Counted from the first letter of the stretch, positions 16,899-25,360 are shown. The stretch is DNA of 33,048 bases from JBOFBH01 sp051657715 (GCA_051657715.1 JBOFLF010000016.1:1-33048), one strand, 5' to 3'. The notes: generated by a model from the sequence alone, not told the origin. Numbers and translations: made by a program.

Positions 16899-16947
16899 CG
16901 TCTTTGTCCTGACCTGCTAGATCTGCCCTCGTACCTGGAGCACACCC

Positions 16948-18162
16948 ATGTCGCCCCTGCACCGCGCCCTGCGCTCGACCCCGCTGTCCGAGAACGCCGG
17001 ACGGCCGTCCGACACCGCCGGAAGGCCGTTCAACACTGGGCGGCGGTCGACCGCCGCCGCACTCATCGCCACGGCCGGACTCGTCATGGCCGGCTGCTCC
17101 ACCGACCCGGAAGTGACGAGCGGGTCCCAGGCGATCACGGTGCGGGCCAGCGATTCGGCGTGCGAGGTGGACCGGACCGACCTGACCGCCGGCACCAACG
17201 TCATGAAGGTGACCAATACCGGGTCCAAGGTCACCGAGGTGTACGTCTACACCAAGAACGGCCAGATCGTCACCGAGCGCGAGAACATCGGCCCCGGCCT
17301 CGGTGCCGACGTGACCTTCGAGGTCGCGGCGGGCGAGTACGAGATCGCCTGCAAGCCCGGTCAGGTCGGTGACGGCATCCGGCAAGCGGTCAAGGTCACC
17401 GGCGACGGCGGCGACACCGTCACCAAGGACCAGCGCCTGGTGGACGCGGTCGCCCGCTATCGCGCCTACGCCCAGCAGCAGGCGGACCAGGGTCTGCCGC
17501 TGGTGCAGAAGTTCACCACCGCGGTCAAGGAGGGGGACCTGAAGACGGCCCGGGAGGTCTACGCACCGTCCCGGGAGGGCTGGGAACGGGTCGAGCCGGT
17601 GGCGGAGAGCTTCGGTGACCTCGACCCGCTGATGGACATCCGCGAGGCCGATCTCGAACCCGGGCAGGAGTGGACCGGCTGGCACCGGCTGGAGAAGGCC
17701 GTCTTCACCACGAAGTCGACCACGGGGCAGGCGACGTACGCCGACCGGCTGCTCGCCGACTACCGGACGTTCCAGCGCAAGGTCGCCACGGCGAAGATCA
17801 CCCCGACATCCATGGCCAACGGCGCTAAGGAGCTGCTGGACGAGGTGGCCACCGGGAAGATCACCGGCGAGGAGGACATCTGGAGCGGCACCGATCTGTG
17901 GGACTTCGCGGCCAACGTGGAGGGCGCCCGCAAGGCGTACGAGCTGCTGCGGGAGGTCGTGGGGGACAACGACCCCGCGCTGCGCACCCAGCTGGACCGG
18001 ACCTTCGACGATCTCCAGCAGGCTCTGCAGGAGTACCGCCAGGGTGCGGGTTACGTGAACTACCGGACCGTGGACGACGCCGAGCGCAAAGTGTTGTCGC
18101 AGAAGGTGAACGCCCTTGCTGAGCCGCTGTCGAAGCTCGCCGCCTCGGTGGCCCGGCGCTAA
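16948..18162 (+). CDS. efeO: EfeO, iron-binding lipoprotein with cupredoxin and M75 domains
   Basis: 404 residues. A long charged N-region is followed by a hydrophobic stretch and the lipobox LVMAGC, with Cys50 as the lipid-anchored residue, so it should be tethered outside the membrane. Residues about 60-150 are the cupredoxin-like domain (NVMKVTNTGSKVTEVYVY, EYEIACKPG). Residues about 160-404 are the helical M75/imelysin domain with the metal motif HxxE at His246-Glu249 (GWHRLEKAVF). EfeO captures periplasmic or extracytoplasmic iron for EfeU. It starts 69 bases after efeU and should be in the same transcript. The 49 residues before the lipid cysteine are longer than usual; no nearer start was seen. 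Confidence 0.94.
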   Translation: MSPLHRALRSTPLSENAGRPSDTAGRPFNTGRRSTAAALIATAGLVMAGCSTDPEVTSGSQAITVRASDSACEVDRTDLTAGTNVMKVTNTGSKVTEVYVYTKNGQIVTERENIGPGLGADVTFEVAAGEYEIACKPGQVGDGIRQAVKVTGDGGDTVTKDQRLVDAVARYRAYAQQQADQGLPLVQKFTTAVKEGDLKTAREVYAPSREGWERVEPVAESFGDLDPLMDIREADLEPGQEWTGWHRLEKAVFTTKSTTGQATYADRLLADYRTFQRKVATAKITPTSMANGAKELLDEVATGKITGEEDIWSGTDLWDFAANVEGARKAYELLREVVGDNDPALRTQLDRTFDDLQQALQEYRQGAGYVNYRTVDDAERKVLSQKVNALAEPLSKLAASVARR

Positions 18163-18192
18163 GTCCTTCGCGACACTGACCCTGGAGCTGCC

Positions 18193-19473
18193 ATGACCTC
18201 CCCTTCGCTCAGCCGCCGCCAGCTGGTCGGCGCCCTCGGCGCGGGGCTGGCGACGTCGGGCGCGCTCGGCGCGGTGTCCGCCGCGGCCGCGTCCGCGCCG
18301 TCGGCGGCCGACGACGGCCAGACCGACATGTCGGCCGCGATCCCCTTCGATGGACCGCACCAGGCCGGGATCACCACCCCGGCGCAGGACCGGCTGCACT
18401 TCGCCGCGTTCGACGTCACCACCGACGACCCGCGGGCGCTGCGCCAGCTGCTCCAGGACTGGACCGTCGCGGCCCGCCGGATGGCCGCCGGGCTGGACGC
18501 CGGCCCCGGCGGGGCGTTCGGTGGCCTCCCGGAGGCACCGCCAGAGGACACCGGCGAGGCGACCGGTCTGCCGCCGTCCGGGCTGACCGTGACGATCGGC
18601 TTCGGCCCGAGCCTGTTCGAGCACCCGCAACGCGGCGACCGGTTCGGCCTGGCGCGGACTCGGCCGACGTTGCTGCGACCGCTCCCCCGGTTTCCTGGCG
18701 ACATGGTGGACGCGACCCGCTCGGACGGTGACCTGTGCGTGCAGGCCTGCGCGCACGACCCGGCGGTCGCCTCGCACGCGGTGCGCAACCTGGCTCGGAT
18801 CGGCTTCGGCACGGTGGCGATGCGGTGGTCGCAGCTCGGCTTCGGCCGCACGTCGTCCACCACCCGCTCGCAGGTGACGCCGCGAAACCTGTTCGGGCAG
18901 AAGGACGGCACCATGAACGTGCGGGCCGAGGACACCGCGGACCTGCAGCGGTGGGTGTGGTCGCGGCCAGAGGACAGCGGCGGCCGGGCGCCGTGGATGG
19001 CCGGCGGCAGCTACCTGGTGGCCCGTCGGATCCGGATGCAGATCGAGACCTGGGACCGCACCTCGCTGGCCGAGCAGGAGGCGCTGATCGGCCGACGCAA
19101 GGTCAGCGGCGCGCCACTGGGCGGCAAGGAGGAGTTCGACCAGCCGGACTTCGACGCCCGCGGACCGGACGGAGAGCCGGTGGTCAGTCCGGTCTCGCAC
19201 GTCGCGCTGGCGCACCCCTCCCGGCACGGCGGGGCCAAGCTGCTGCGCCGCGGGTACAACTTCATCGACGGCAACGACGCCCTGGGGCAGATGGACGCCG
19301 GGCTGTTCTTCCTGTCCTACCAACGGGATCCGGAGCAGTTCATCGGCGTCCAGCGCGCGCTGGCCCGCCATGACCTGCTGAACGAGTACCTCCGGAACAC
19401 CGGCAGTGGGATCTGGGCCTGCCCGCGCGGCACCTTGGCCACCTCGTCCTGGGCTGACCACCTCTTCGCCTAG
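18193..19473 (+). CDS. efeB: EfeB, Tat-exported DyP-type heme peroxidase/deferrochelatase
   Basis: 426 residues from ATG 18193 with GGAG upstream. The N-terminus has a Tat signal (SLSRRQLVGALGAGLATSG), so the folded heme protein is exported. The DyP signature GxxDG is present at 235-239 (GQKDG), and His336 (VSHVALAHPSRHGG) is the likely proximal heme ligand, followed by LLRRGYNF with the conserved Arg. In EfeUOB systems the protein oxidises ferrous iron for transport, and it has also been reported to release iron from heme. It is the last gene of efeUOB, 30 bases after efeO. Confidence 0.95.
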   Translation: MTSPSLSRRQLVGALGAGLATSGALGAVSAAAASAPSAADDGQTDMSAAIPFDGPHQAGITTPAQDRLHFAAFDVTTDDPRALRQLLQDWTVAARRMAAGLDAGPGGAFGGLPEAPPEDTGEATGLPPSGLTVTIGFGPSLFEHPQRGDRFGLARTRPTLLRPLPRFPGDMVDATRSDGDLCVQACAHDPAVASHAVRNLARIGFGTVAMRWSQLGFGRTSSTTRSQVTPRNLFGQKDGTMNVRAEDTADLQRWVWSRPEDSGGRAPWMAGGSYLVARRIRMQIETWDRTSLAEQEALIGRRKVSGAPLGGKEEFDQPDFDARGPDGEPVVSPVSHVALAHPSRHGGAKLLRRGYNFIDGNDALGQMDAGLFFLSYQRDPEQFIGVQRALARHDLLNEYLRNTGSGIWACPRGTLATSSWADHLFA

Positions 19474-19537
19474 GCAGCGCTGACTGCAACCGGTCGCGTC
19501 GACTGTCTGCGGTAATCGACGACCTCATGGTCATCTA

Positions 19538-19564
19538 TTGAGGTTAGGCAAACCTAACTAGCAT
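19538..19564 (+). promoter_or_regulatory. Near-consensus DtxR/IdeR iron box with promoter
   Basis: TGAGGTTAGGCAAACCTAA at 19539-19557 matches the 19-base DtxR/IdeR consensus at 17 positions by eye. It starts at TTGAGG (19538) and is followed by TAGCAT (19559-19564), a plausible -10, so bound repressor would cover the promoter. The next start codon (19607) has a strong AAGGAGG site. The box predicts iron-repressed expression of everything transcribed from here. Confidence 0.82.
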
Positions 19565-19606
19565 GCTCGATGCGGCATGCGTCGCGATCTCGTCCAAGGA
19601 GGCGGT

Positions 19607-20995
19607 ATGACTGCACGCGCACAGGTGCTGAGCGCCAGCGACGTCGAGCGCTCTGAGCCCGGGCCGCTCCCGACGCCGGCCCCACGTCCACGACGTCGAG
19701 TCAAGCGCGCCATCATCTCGGTGCACCGGTGGACGGCGCTGGTGCTCGGGCTGCTGCTGGTCGCGATCACCACCTCCGGCGTGGTCCTGCTCTACGAAGC
19801 GGAGGTGACGCGGTTGGTGCACGACGAGGACCACCTGCCGCACCGCGAGCGCGGCGTCGGGGACGGCATCACGCTGGCCCAGGCTTTCGACGTGGCCCGC
19901 CAGCACGACCAGGAGTTCGTGCCGCAGAGCGTGATCGACGCTCATGGCACCTATCTCGCCTCGGACGACAGCAACCGGACGCTGACCATCGACCCGGCGA
20001 CCTCCCAGGTGATCGGCGAGCTGTCGGCGGAGCGCACGGGCGTCGTCGACTGGACGATGGGCTTGCTGCACAACCTGCACCTGTGCCTGCTCACCTGTGA
20101 GGACCAGCCGGGCTACCAGGCGTGGCTGCTGACCGAGGTGCCCGGCACCGCGTGGGCCAGCTTCGAGGAGGGCACCGACCTCGCCGTCGGCGATCTGCTG
20201 CTCGGCGTGCTCGGGCTGCTGCTCGGGTTCCTCGCGTTGTCCGGCATCTGGTTGTGGTGGCCGGCGACGACCCGGTGGGCGCACGGCCTGCGGGTGCGTT
20301 GGCGCAAGGGCCGGTTCGCCCGCGACTACGACCTGCACCAGGTCGCGGGCATGATCGCCGTCCCGTTCCTGCTGATGTGGGCGATCACCGGCTCCGGCTT
20401 CGAGCTCGGGTTCGTCGGGAAGGCCTGGTATCAGCTGCTCCCCGGCGAGGAACGCGTCAGCGAGTTCGTCTCGCAGGAGGTGCGCGAGGGCATCCCGGAC
20501 ATCACCCCGGCGACCGCGGTCGCCGCCGCCCAGCGGGAGATCGGCACCACCGAGCAGCCGACCGGCTTCGACCTGCCGATCGCCGACGACCCGACGTCGA
20601 CGTACACGGTGTGGTTCGCCGACGGCTTCGACCCGTACGGGCAGAGCGAGTACGCCGGCGACCTCGGCGTGGGGGTGGACCGCACGACCGGGGCGAGCGA
20701 GATCACCTACGGCGGGCCGGGTCGGCCGGTCACCCAGCAGGCGTGGGAGGAGTGGAACTTCCCGGTGCACACCGGGTACGTCGTCGGGTCGTGGTGGCGG
20801 CTGGTCTGGGCGGTGTTCGGGCTGGTGCCGCTGCTGCTCGCGATCACCGGGATGTCGACCTGGCTGTACCGGCGCCGCACCCGGACGCGACGGCGAGCCC
20901 TCGACGCCGCGGCGGGGTCGCCAGGTACCGCGGCAGGATCCTCATCGGGTACCGCGGCAAAGTCGCCATCGGCGACCATCGCGGGCACCGCGTGA
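19607..20995 (+). CDS. PepSY-associated TM-helix protein, probably iron-regulated
   Basis: 462 residues from ATG 19607, chosen for the AAGGAGG site just before it. The protein has an N-terminal helix (VHRWTALVLGLLLVAITTSGVVLLYEAE), middle helices near 200-225 and 250-275, and a C-terminal helix (LVWAVFGLVPLLLAITGMSTWLY). His-Arg-Trp at the first helix, the HNLHL and DLHQVAG histidines, and the HTGYVVGSWWRLVW segment are those of PepSY-TM proteins, some of which are thought to act as ferric-siderophore or flavin/heme-type reductases. That role is inference. Extracytoplasmic loops are large. The tail is an Ala/Ser/Thr repeat. It is the first gene after a strong iron box and overlaps the next gene by GTGA. 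Confidence 0.85.
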   Translation: MTARAQVLSASDVERSEPGPLPTPAPRPRRRVKRAIISVHRWTALVLGLLLVAITTSGVVLLYEAEVTRLVHDEDHLPHRERGVGDGITLAQAFDVARQHDQEFVPQSVIDAHGTYLASDDSNRTLTIDPATSQVIGELSAERTGVVDWTMGLLHNLHLCLLTCEDQPGYQAWLLTEVPGTAWASFEEGTDLAVGDLLLGVLGLLLGFLALSGIWLWWPATTRWAHGLRVRWRKGRFARDYDLHQVAGMIAVPFLLMWAITGSGFELGFVGKAWYQLLPGEERVSEFVSQEVREGIPDITPATAVAAAQREIGTTEQPTGFDLPIADDPTSTYTVWFADGFDPYGQSEYAGDLGVGVDRTTGASEITYGGPGRPVTQQAWEEWNFPVHTGYVVGSWWRLVWAVFGLVPLLLAITGMSTWLYRRRTRTRRRALDAAAGSPGTAAGSSSGTAAKSPSATIAGTA

Positions 20996-21363
20996 GCGAA
21001 GACCTGTCCACCGTGCTGGTGCTGTACCTGTCGCTGGTGGCCGGGTTCGCGGTGGCCGCTGCCCTGGGCGCACCGGTGGTGCGGGCCGCGACGGCGGGTG
21101 CCGGCGTCGCGCAGGCACTGCTGGTAGCGACGGCCGCACTGGACCTGGTGCGGGTGCTCCGCGGCCCCCAGCCGGCTGACCCGGCCACCCACCTGGGCTA
21201 TGTCGCCGCATCGGTGGCGCTGCTGCCCTTGCTCACCGGACGCCGACTGCGCCGAGAACCGGGGAGGACGCCGGTGTGGCGAAGCGCCGACCTGGCCGTG
21301 CTCGCGTTGGCCTGTGCCGCCCTGGTCGTGGTCGTGGTCCGCCAGCGCAGCACCGGGACGTGA
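20992..21363 (+). CDS. Small integral membrane protein of unknown function
   Basis: 123 residues from a GTG overlapping the PepSY gene stop (GTGA). It has an N-terminal helix (VLVLYLSLVAGFAVAAALGAP), a second (GVAQALLVATAALDLVRVL), a third (LGYVAASVALLPLLTG) and a C-terminal one (LAVLALACAALVVVVV), with Arg-rich loops between. I do not recognise the family; such small four-helix proteins are often next to iron-uptake genes in actinobacteria only by general impression. The coupling to the iron-box gene suggests co-expression and perhaps a common complex. Confidence 0.72.
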   Translation: MSEDLSTVLVLYLSLVAGFAVAAALGAPVVRAATAGAGVAQALLVATAALDLVRVLRGPQPADPATHLGYVAASVALLPLLTGRRLRREPGRTPVWRSADLAVLALACAALVVVVVRQRSTGT

Positions 21364-21818
21364 GAGGGCTGACGCTGGGCGCACGCCCGGCTAGACCCGG
21401 GACGCGGGCGCGCGGGCCAGCGCCGACTGGGGTGCCACGGGTGCTCGTCGCCGGGTACACCGTCCTGGCGGTCGCGGCCGGTGCCCGGTCCGGCGTCCAG
21501 CTGGCCACCCGCCTCGACGACGCACCGGTGCCCTACCTGCTGTCCGCGGCGGCGGCCGCCACCTATCTCGCCGTCGGCTGGGCGCTGCGGGCCGGACGGC
21601 ACCGCGGCGCGGCGATCCTCTGCGCGGTCGAGCTTGCCGGCGTCCTGCTGGTGGGCACCTGGTCCGTGGTGGCGCCGGCCGCCTTCCCGGACGAGACCGT
21701 GTGGTCCGGCTACGGCGTCGGGTATGGCCTGACCCCGCTGCTGCTGCCGGCCGCCGTCCTGCTCTGGTTCCACCGTCGGTATACACTTCGGGGAGATACC
21801 ACCAGGAGGGCGCCGTGA
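21360..21818 (+). CDS. Integral membrane protein of unknown function
   Basis: 152 residues from GTG 21360, overlapping the previous stop (GTGA). After a short basic N-terminus come about four helices: VPRVLVAGYTVLAVAAGARSG, VPYLLSAAAAATYLAVGWAL, AAILCAVELAGVLLVGTWSVV and YGLTPLLLPAAVLLWFH. It resembles the preceding gene in size and topology, but I see no clear sequence repeat between them. No family was recognised. Its last codons overlap the vapB start, and the vapBC promoter probably lies inside its 3' end. Confidence 0.7.
   Translation: MRGLTLGARPARPGTRARGPAPTGVPRVLVAGYTVLAVAAGARSGVQLATRLDDAPVPYLLSAAAAATYLAVGWALRAGRHRGAAILCAVELAGVLLVGTWSVVAPAAFPDETVWSGYGVGYGLTPLLLPAAVLLWFHRRYTLRGDTTRRAP
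21778..21809 (+). promoter_or_regulatory. Possible internal promoter/operator and RBS of the second vapBC
   Basis: GGTAT (21778-21782) and ATACC (21796-21800) form an inverted repeat around a TACACT hexamer (21782-21787), followed by AGGAGGG (21803-21809) six bases before the vapB GTG. This would let the toxin-antitoxin pair be transcribed alone, as well as by read-through from the iron box. Confidence 0.4.
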
Positions 21819-22057
21819 CCGCGACCGCGCGGCTGTTCATGCATGGTCGGAGCCAGGCCGTCCGGCTGCCCAAGGAGTTCCGGATGCCGGGCAACCGGGT
21901 CCGGGTGCGGCGCAACGGGTCTCAGGTCGTACTGGAGCCGCTGATCGACGATGTCGACGACTGGTTCGCGGCGATGGATGCCGCCGGTGGCGCGCAGTTC
22001 CCGGACGTTGGGGCCGAGCAGCCGCCGATGCCCCCGGATCGTGACCTGTTCGGGTGA
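21815..22057 (+). CDS. vapB: VapB-type antitoxin, AbrB/VagC-like (second pair)
   Basis: 80 residues from GTG 21815, overlapping the membrane protein stop (GTGA) and with a good ribosome-binding site. The N-terminal AbrB/VagC domain reads ARLFMHGRSQAVRLPKEFRMPGNRVRVRRNGSQVVLEPL, a typical DNA-binding antitoxin of the VagC kind. The C-terminal part is acidic (LIDDVDDWFAAMDAAGG) and should occupy the toxin groove. It ends with a GTGA overlap to the PIN gene. It probably represses the local promoter together with the toxin. Confidence 0.88.
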   Translation: MTATARLFMHGRSQAVRLPKEFRMPGNRVRVRRNGSQVVLEPLIDDVDDWFAAMDAAGGAQFPDVGAEQPPMPPDRDLFG

Positions 22058-22476
22058 GGTACCTGCTCGACACCAGCGCCGCGGTGTGGCTGATCCGCGG
22101 CGAGCCTGCGCGAGCCCGGACCCGTTTCCGCAGGGTGGCCCGGACGGCTGACCTGCTCGCGATCGGTTCCGTAGCGGTGTTCGAGCTGCACTACGGCGTT
22201 GCCCGCAGCAGCGACCCACAGACCAACGCGGAGCGGCTGTCGACGTTCCTGTCCGGTTCTGTCGACGTCGTCCCGCTCACCGGTGCGGACGCCGCCGAGG
22301 CGGCGTCGCTGCGTGCCCGGCTCGCCGCGGACGGGCAACCCATCGGACCGTACGACGTGCTGATCGCCGGGCAGGCGCTGCGGCTCGACGCGACATTGGT
22401 CACCGGCAACGGCAGGGAGTTCTCGCGGGTGCCGGGCCTGCGGGTGCAGGACTGGTCGCAGCCCCCGGCGCGGTAG
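22054..22476 (+). CDS. vapC: VapC-type PIN-domain toxin (second pair)
   Basis: 140 residues from GTG 22054. PIN-domain acidic positions are Asp6 (YLLDTSAAVWLIRG), Glu44 (VAVFELHYGVARS) and Asp101 (IGPYDVLIAGQAL). The fourth position is Asn119 in LVTGNGREFSRVPGLRV, which is the usual pattern of the FitB/VapC subgroup with TGNxREF. It is a predicted Mg-dependent ribonuclease checked by the coupled antitoxin. It is the last gene before the convergent carboxyltransferase; the 57-base gap shows no clear terminator. It is unlike the first and third PIN toxins of this window. Confidence 0.9.
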   Translation: MRYLLDTSAAVWLIRGEPARARTRFRRVARTADLLAIGSVAVFELHYGVARSSDPQTNAERLSTFLSGSVDVVPLTGADAAEAASLRARLAADGQPIGPYDVLIAGQALRLDATLVTGNGREFSRVPGLRVQDWSQPPAR

Positions 22477-22533
22477 TCGACGTCGCCCCGCCCAGGCTGG
22501 CTCGAGTCGAGACGGCCGCGGCGTCCAGCTCGC

Positions 22534-24108
22534 TCAGACCGGGGGGATGCCGCGACGGCGGCGGGTGAAGGCGCGGTCCCGGCCGGCGGCGTACCGCAGT
22601 CGGCGGACCAGCTCGCCGCGCAGCTCGTGCGGCTCGACCACGCTGTCGATCACCAGATCGCTGGCCAACCGCTCCAGGTCGACGTCCTGCTCGTACTCGC
22701 GGCGGCGGTCGGCGACGAACCGATCACGCTCGGCCGGGTCCTCGATCGCGGCGATCTTGCCCGCGTACACCGCGTTCACCGCGGCGTCCGGGCCCATCAC
22801 CGCGATCCGCGCGGTGGGCAGCGCCAAGCAGGCGTCCGGCCCGAAGCCCGGCCCGGCCATCGCGTACAGCCCGGCCCCGTACGCCTTGCGCACCACCACA
22901 CTCACCTGCGGGACGGTCGCCTCGGACACCGCGCTGACCATCTTCGCCCCGTGCCGGATGATCCCGCCGCGCTCCACCTCGGTACCCACCATGAAGCCCG
23001 GCACATCGGCCAGGTACACCAGTGGCACGTTGAACGCGTCGCACCACCAGATGAACCGGGCCGCCTTGTCCGCGCTGTCGGAGAACAACACCCCGCCGCG
23101 AACCGCCGAGTTGTTCGCCACCACCCCGACCGTCTCCCCTGCCAGCCGGCCGAAGCCGACCACCAGCTCCGCCGCGAACAGCGGTTTCACCTCGAAGAAC
23201 GAGTCGGCGTCCAGCAGCCCGTCGATCACCTCGTGCACATCGAACGGGGTGCTCTCCACCTCCGGCACCACGGTGGCGTCCAGCGGGCGCTCCGGCTCCT
23301 CGGCCGCGTACGACGGCGACCGCTCCCGCCAGCTGGAGGGCAGGTAGGAGAACAGCAGCCGGGCCTGCTCGATGGCGTCCGCGTCGTCGGTGGCCAGCAG
23401 GTCGCCGCACCCAGAAGTGGTGCAGTGCATCCGGGCACCACCCATCTCCTCCAGGGTGACCTGCTCCCCCACCACCATCTCGGCCATCCGCGGGCTGCCC
23501 AGGTACATCGAGGCGTTGCCCTCCACCATGATCACGCAGTCGGTGAACGCCGGGATGTACGCGCCGCCAGCCGCGGACGGGCCGAACAGGCAGCAGATCT
23601 GCGGCACCCGGCCGGACAGCGCCACCTGGTGCTGGAAGATCCGGCCGGCGCCGCGCCGTCCGGGGAACAGCTCGACCTGGTCGGTGATCCGGGCGCCCGC
23701 GGAGTCCACGAACCAGAACATCGGCAGCTCCTCGCGCAGCGCCGCCTCGGTGGCGCGGACGATCTTCTCCACCGTCCGCGCGCCCCAGGACCCGGCCTTC
23801 ACTGTGGGGTCGTTGGCCACCACGAGCACCGGCCGCCCGTCCACGGTGCCGCGGCCGGTGACCACGCCGTCCGCGGGCAGGCCGTCCGCCAACGCGTTCG
23901 CGTAGCGACCGTCTTCGACGAACGACCCCTCGTCGACCAGCAGCGCGATCCGGTCCCGGACGTACAGCTTGCCCTGCGCAGCCAGCTTCTGCGCTGCCGT
24001 CGGCGTCGGCTTCGCGGACGCCGCGCGAGCCGCCGCGAACCGCTCTCGAGCCCGTGCCACCGCTGGGTCGCCCGGATAGCCAGCCCCATCGAGCCGTTCG
24101 CCGCTCAT
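22534..24108 (-). CDS. Acyl-CoA carboxylase carboxyltransferase (beta) subunit
   Basis: 524 residues from ATG 24108, which overlaps the acyl-CoA dehydrogenase stop (ATGA). Seen: KLYVRDRIALLVDEGSFVE, the oxyanion segment LFGPSAAGGAYIPAFTDC, and in the second half GGVLFSDSADKAARFIWWCDAFN, ADVPGFMVGTEVE and VRKAYGAGLYAMAGPGFGPDA. The pocket Asp of propionyl-CoA enzymes (GGAYD) is missing here; GAGLYAM stands at that place, so its substrate differs from AccD5. With an acyl-CoA dehydrogenase and a MerR regulator beside it, a branched-chain or methyl-branched enoyl-CoA is plausible, but not proven. No alpha subunit is adjacent, so it must borrow one, perhaps AccA3. Confidence 0.9.
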   Translation of the reverse strand: MSGERLDGAGYPGDPAVARARERFAAARAASAKPTPTAAQKLAAQGKLYVRDRIALLVDEGSFVEDGRYANALADGLPADGVVTGRGTVDGRPVLVVANDPTVKAGSWGARTVEKIVRATEAALREELPMFWFVDSAGARITDQVELFPGRRGAGRIFQHQVALSGRVPQICCLFGPSAAGGAYIPAFTDCVIMVEGNASMYLGSPRMAEMVVGEQVTLEEMGGARMHCTTSGCGDLLATDDADAIEQARLLFSYLPSSWRERSPSYAAEEPERPLDATVVPEVESTPFDVHEVIDGLLDADSFFEVKPLFAAELVVGFGRLAGETVGVVANNSAVRGGVLFSDSADKAARFIWWCDAFNVPLVYLADVPGFMVGTEVERGGIIRHGAKMVSAVSEATVPQVSVVVRKAYGAGLYAMAGPGFGPDACLALPTARIAVMGPDAAVNAVYAGKIAAIEDPAERDRFVADRRREYEQDVDLERLASDLVIDSVVEPHELRGELVRRLRYAAGRDRAFTRRRRGIPPV

Positions 24109-25340
24109 GACGGGAGTCCGAGGCCACGGGCGATCACCATGCGTTGCACCTGGCTGGTGCCCTCGCCGATCTCCAGGACCTTGGCGTCCCGGTAGAACCG
24201 GGCCACCGGGTACTCCTCCATGAACCCGTTGCCGCCGAACACCTGGGTGGCCGTCCGGGTCGCGCTGACCGCGGCCTCGGTGGCGTACAGCTTCGCGATG
24301 GCCGCGGCCTGCTTGACCTCGGCCGGACTGCGACGACCTTCGCGTTGCTGGTCGGTCAACCACGCAGCCCGGTAGGTGAGCAGCCGAGCCGCCTCCACCG
24401 CCACCGCGACGTCCGCGATCGGGAAGGACACACCCTGGTTGGCGCCGATCGGCCGGCCGAAGGCGGTGCGGCTGGTCGCGTACCGGGTGCACTCCTCCAG
24501 GCACGCCTGGGCCAGCCCGACGGCGAGCGCGGCGATCGCGATCCGGCCCTCGTCGAGGATCTGGAGGAACTGCGCCAGACCCGCGCCACGGCCACCAAGC
24601 AGATGGTCGGCTGGCACCCGGACCCCGTCGAAAGTCAACCCGTGAGTGTCGCTGGCTCGCCACCCGAGCTTGTCGTACGCCGGATCCACGGTCAGGCCGG
24701 GGGTGCCGGCCGGCACCAGGATCGCGCTGATCTCCGGCCGCCCGTCCTCGAGGGTGCCGGTGCGCGCCGTCACCGTGATGACGTTGGTGATCGGGGTGCC
24801 GGAGTTGGTGATGAACGCCTTCGCTCCGTCGACCACCCACGTAGCACCGTTGTCATCATGGCCGCCGTTGTCGTCATGGCCGCCGCTGGTGCTGCCGGGG
24901 CCACCCTCGAGGCGGGCGCGGGTGCGGGTGGCGGCGGCGTCCGACCCGGCGTCCGGCTCGGTGAGCCCGAACGCGGCCAGGGCGCGGCCGGTGACCAGAT
25001 CCGGCAGCCATCGCTGCTTCTGCTCCGCGGTGCCGAAGCACAGGATCGGATTGATGCCCAACCCCACCCCGGCGGACACCGTGATACCCACGGACTGGTC
25101 GACCCGGCCGAGCTCTTCGATAGCCACGCACAGCGAGGTGAAGTCGCCGCCGGCACCGCCGTACTCCTGCGGGACCACCAGACCGAACAGGCCAAGCTCG
25201 CCGATCCGTGGCATCAGCTCGACCGGGAACCGGTGCTCTCGGTCCCACTGAGCCGCGTATGGCGTGATCTGGTTGTCGGCGAAATCCCGGACAACCGCGC
25301 GAAAGTCCTCATGGTCCTTGCTGAGCTCGAACGCGCTCAC
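24105..25340 (-). CDS. Acyl-CoA dehydrogenase
   Basis: 411 residues from GTG 25340 (AAGGGG upstream); the longer frame to 25382 only translates the operator palindrome. An FAD-dependent alpha,beta-dehydrogenation of an acyl-CoA is expected. Signatures: AFGLTEPDAGSDAAA, WVVDGAKAFITNSG, TQVFGGNGFMEEYPVARFYRD and LEIGEGTSQVQRM. The Glu of GEGTSQ is the catalytic base position of the medium/short/branched-chain enzymes; isovaleryl-CoA dehydrogenases have Ala there, so it is probably not a true IVD. An unusual insert, GGHDDNG repeated twice, lies in the middle domain loop near residues 153-165. It is the first gene of a two-gene operon facing the MerR regulator. Confidence 0.92.
   Translation of the reverse strand: MSAFELSKDHEDFRAVVRDFADNQITPYAAQWDREHRFPVELMPRIGELGLFGLVVPQEYGGAGGDFTSLCVAIEELGRVDQSVGITVSAGVGLGINPILCFGTAEQKQRWLPDLVTGRALAAFGLTEPDAGSDAAATRTRARLEGGPGSTSGGHDDNGGHDDNGATWVVDGAKAFITNSGTPITNVITVTARTGTLEDGRPEISAILVPAGTPGLTVDPAYDKLGWRASDTHGLTFDGVRVPADHLLGGRGAGLAQFLQILDEGRIAIAALAVGLAQACLEECTRYATSRTAFGRPIGANQGVSFPIADVAVAVEAARLLTYRAAWLTDQQREGRRSPAEVKQAAAIAKLYATEAAVSATRTATQVFGGNGFMEEYPVARFYRDAKVLEIGEGTSQVQRMVIARGLGLPS
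24848..24883. repeat. 18-base tandem duplication inside the acyl-CoA dehydrogenase gene
   Basis: Two 18-base units (24848-24865 and 24866-24883) differ at one base. On the coding strand they give the repeated GGHDDN in a surface loop. The length is a multiple of three, so the frame is kept; the loop lies between the EPDAGSD and WVVDGAK motifs and is not conserved in the family. Confidence 0.85.
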
Positions 25341-25360
25341 CGCCCACCCCTTCACCCGAT

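Noticed and set aside
15931..19461. Very long open frame on the minus strand (over 1,100 codons)
   Set aside because: It is the antisense shadow of efeU, efeO and efeB in high-G+C DNA; the translation is Arg/Gly/His-rich without any domain.
24109..24840. Upstream extension of the carboxyltransferase frame
   Set aside because: It lies within the acyl-CoA dehydrogenase gene in another frame and reads as Arg/Gly-rich nonsense; the ATG at 24108 is coupled and fits the family.
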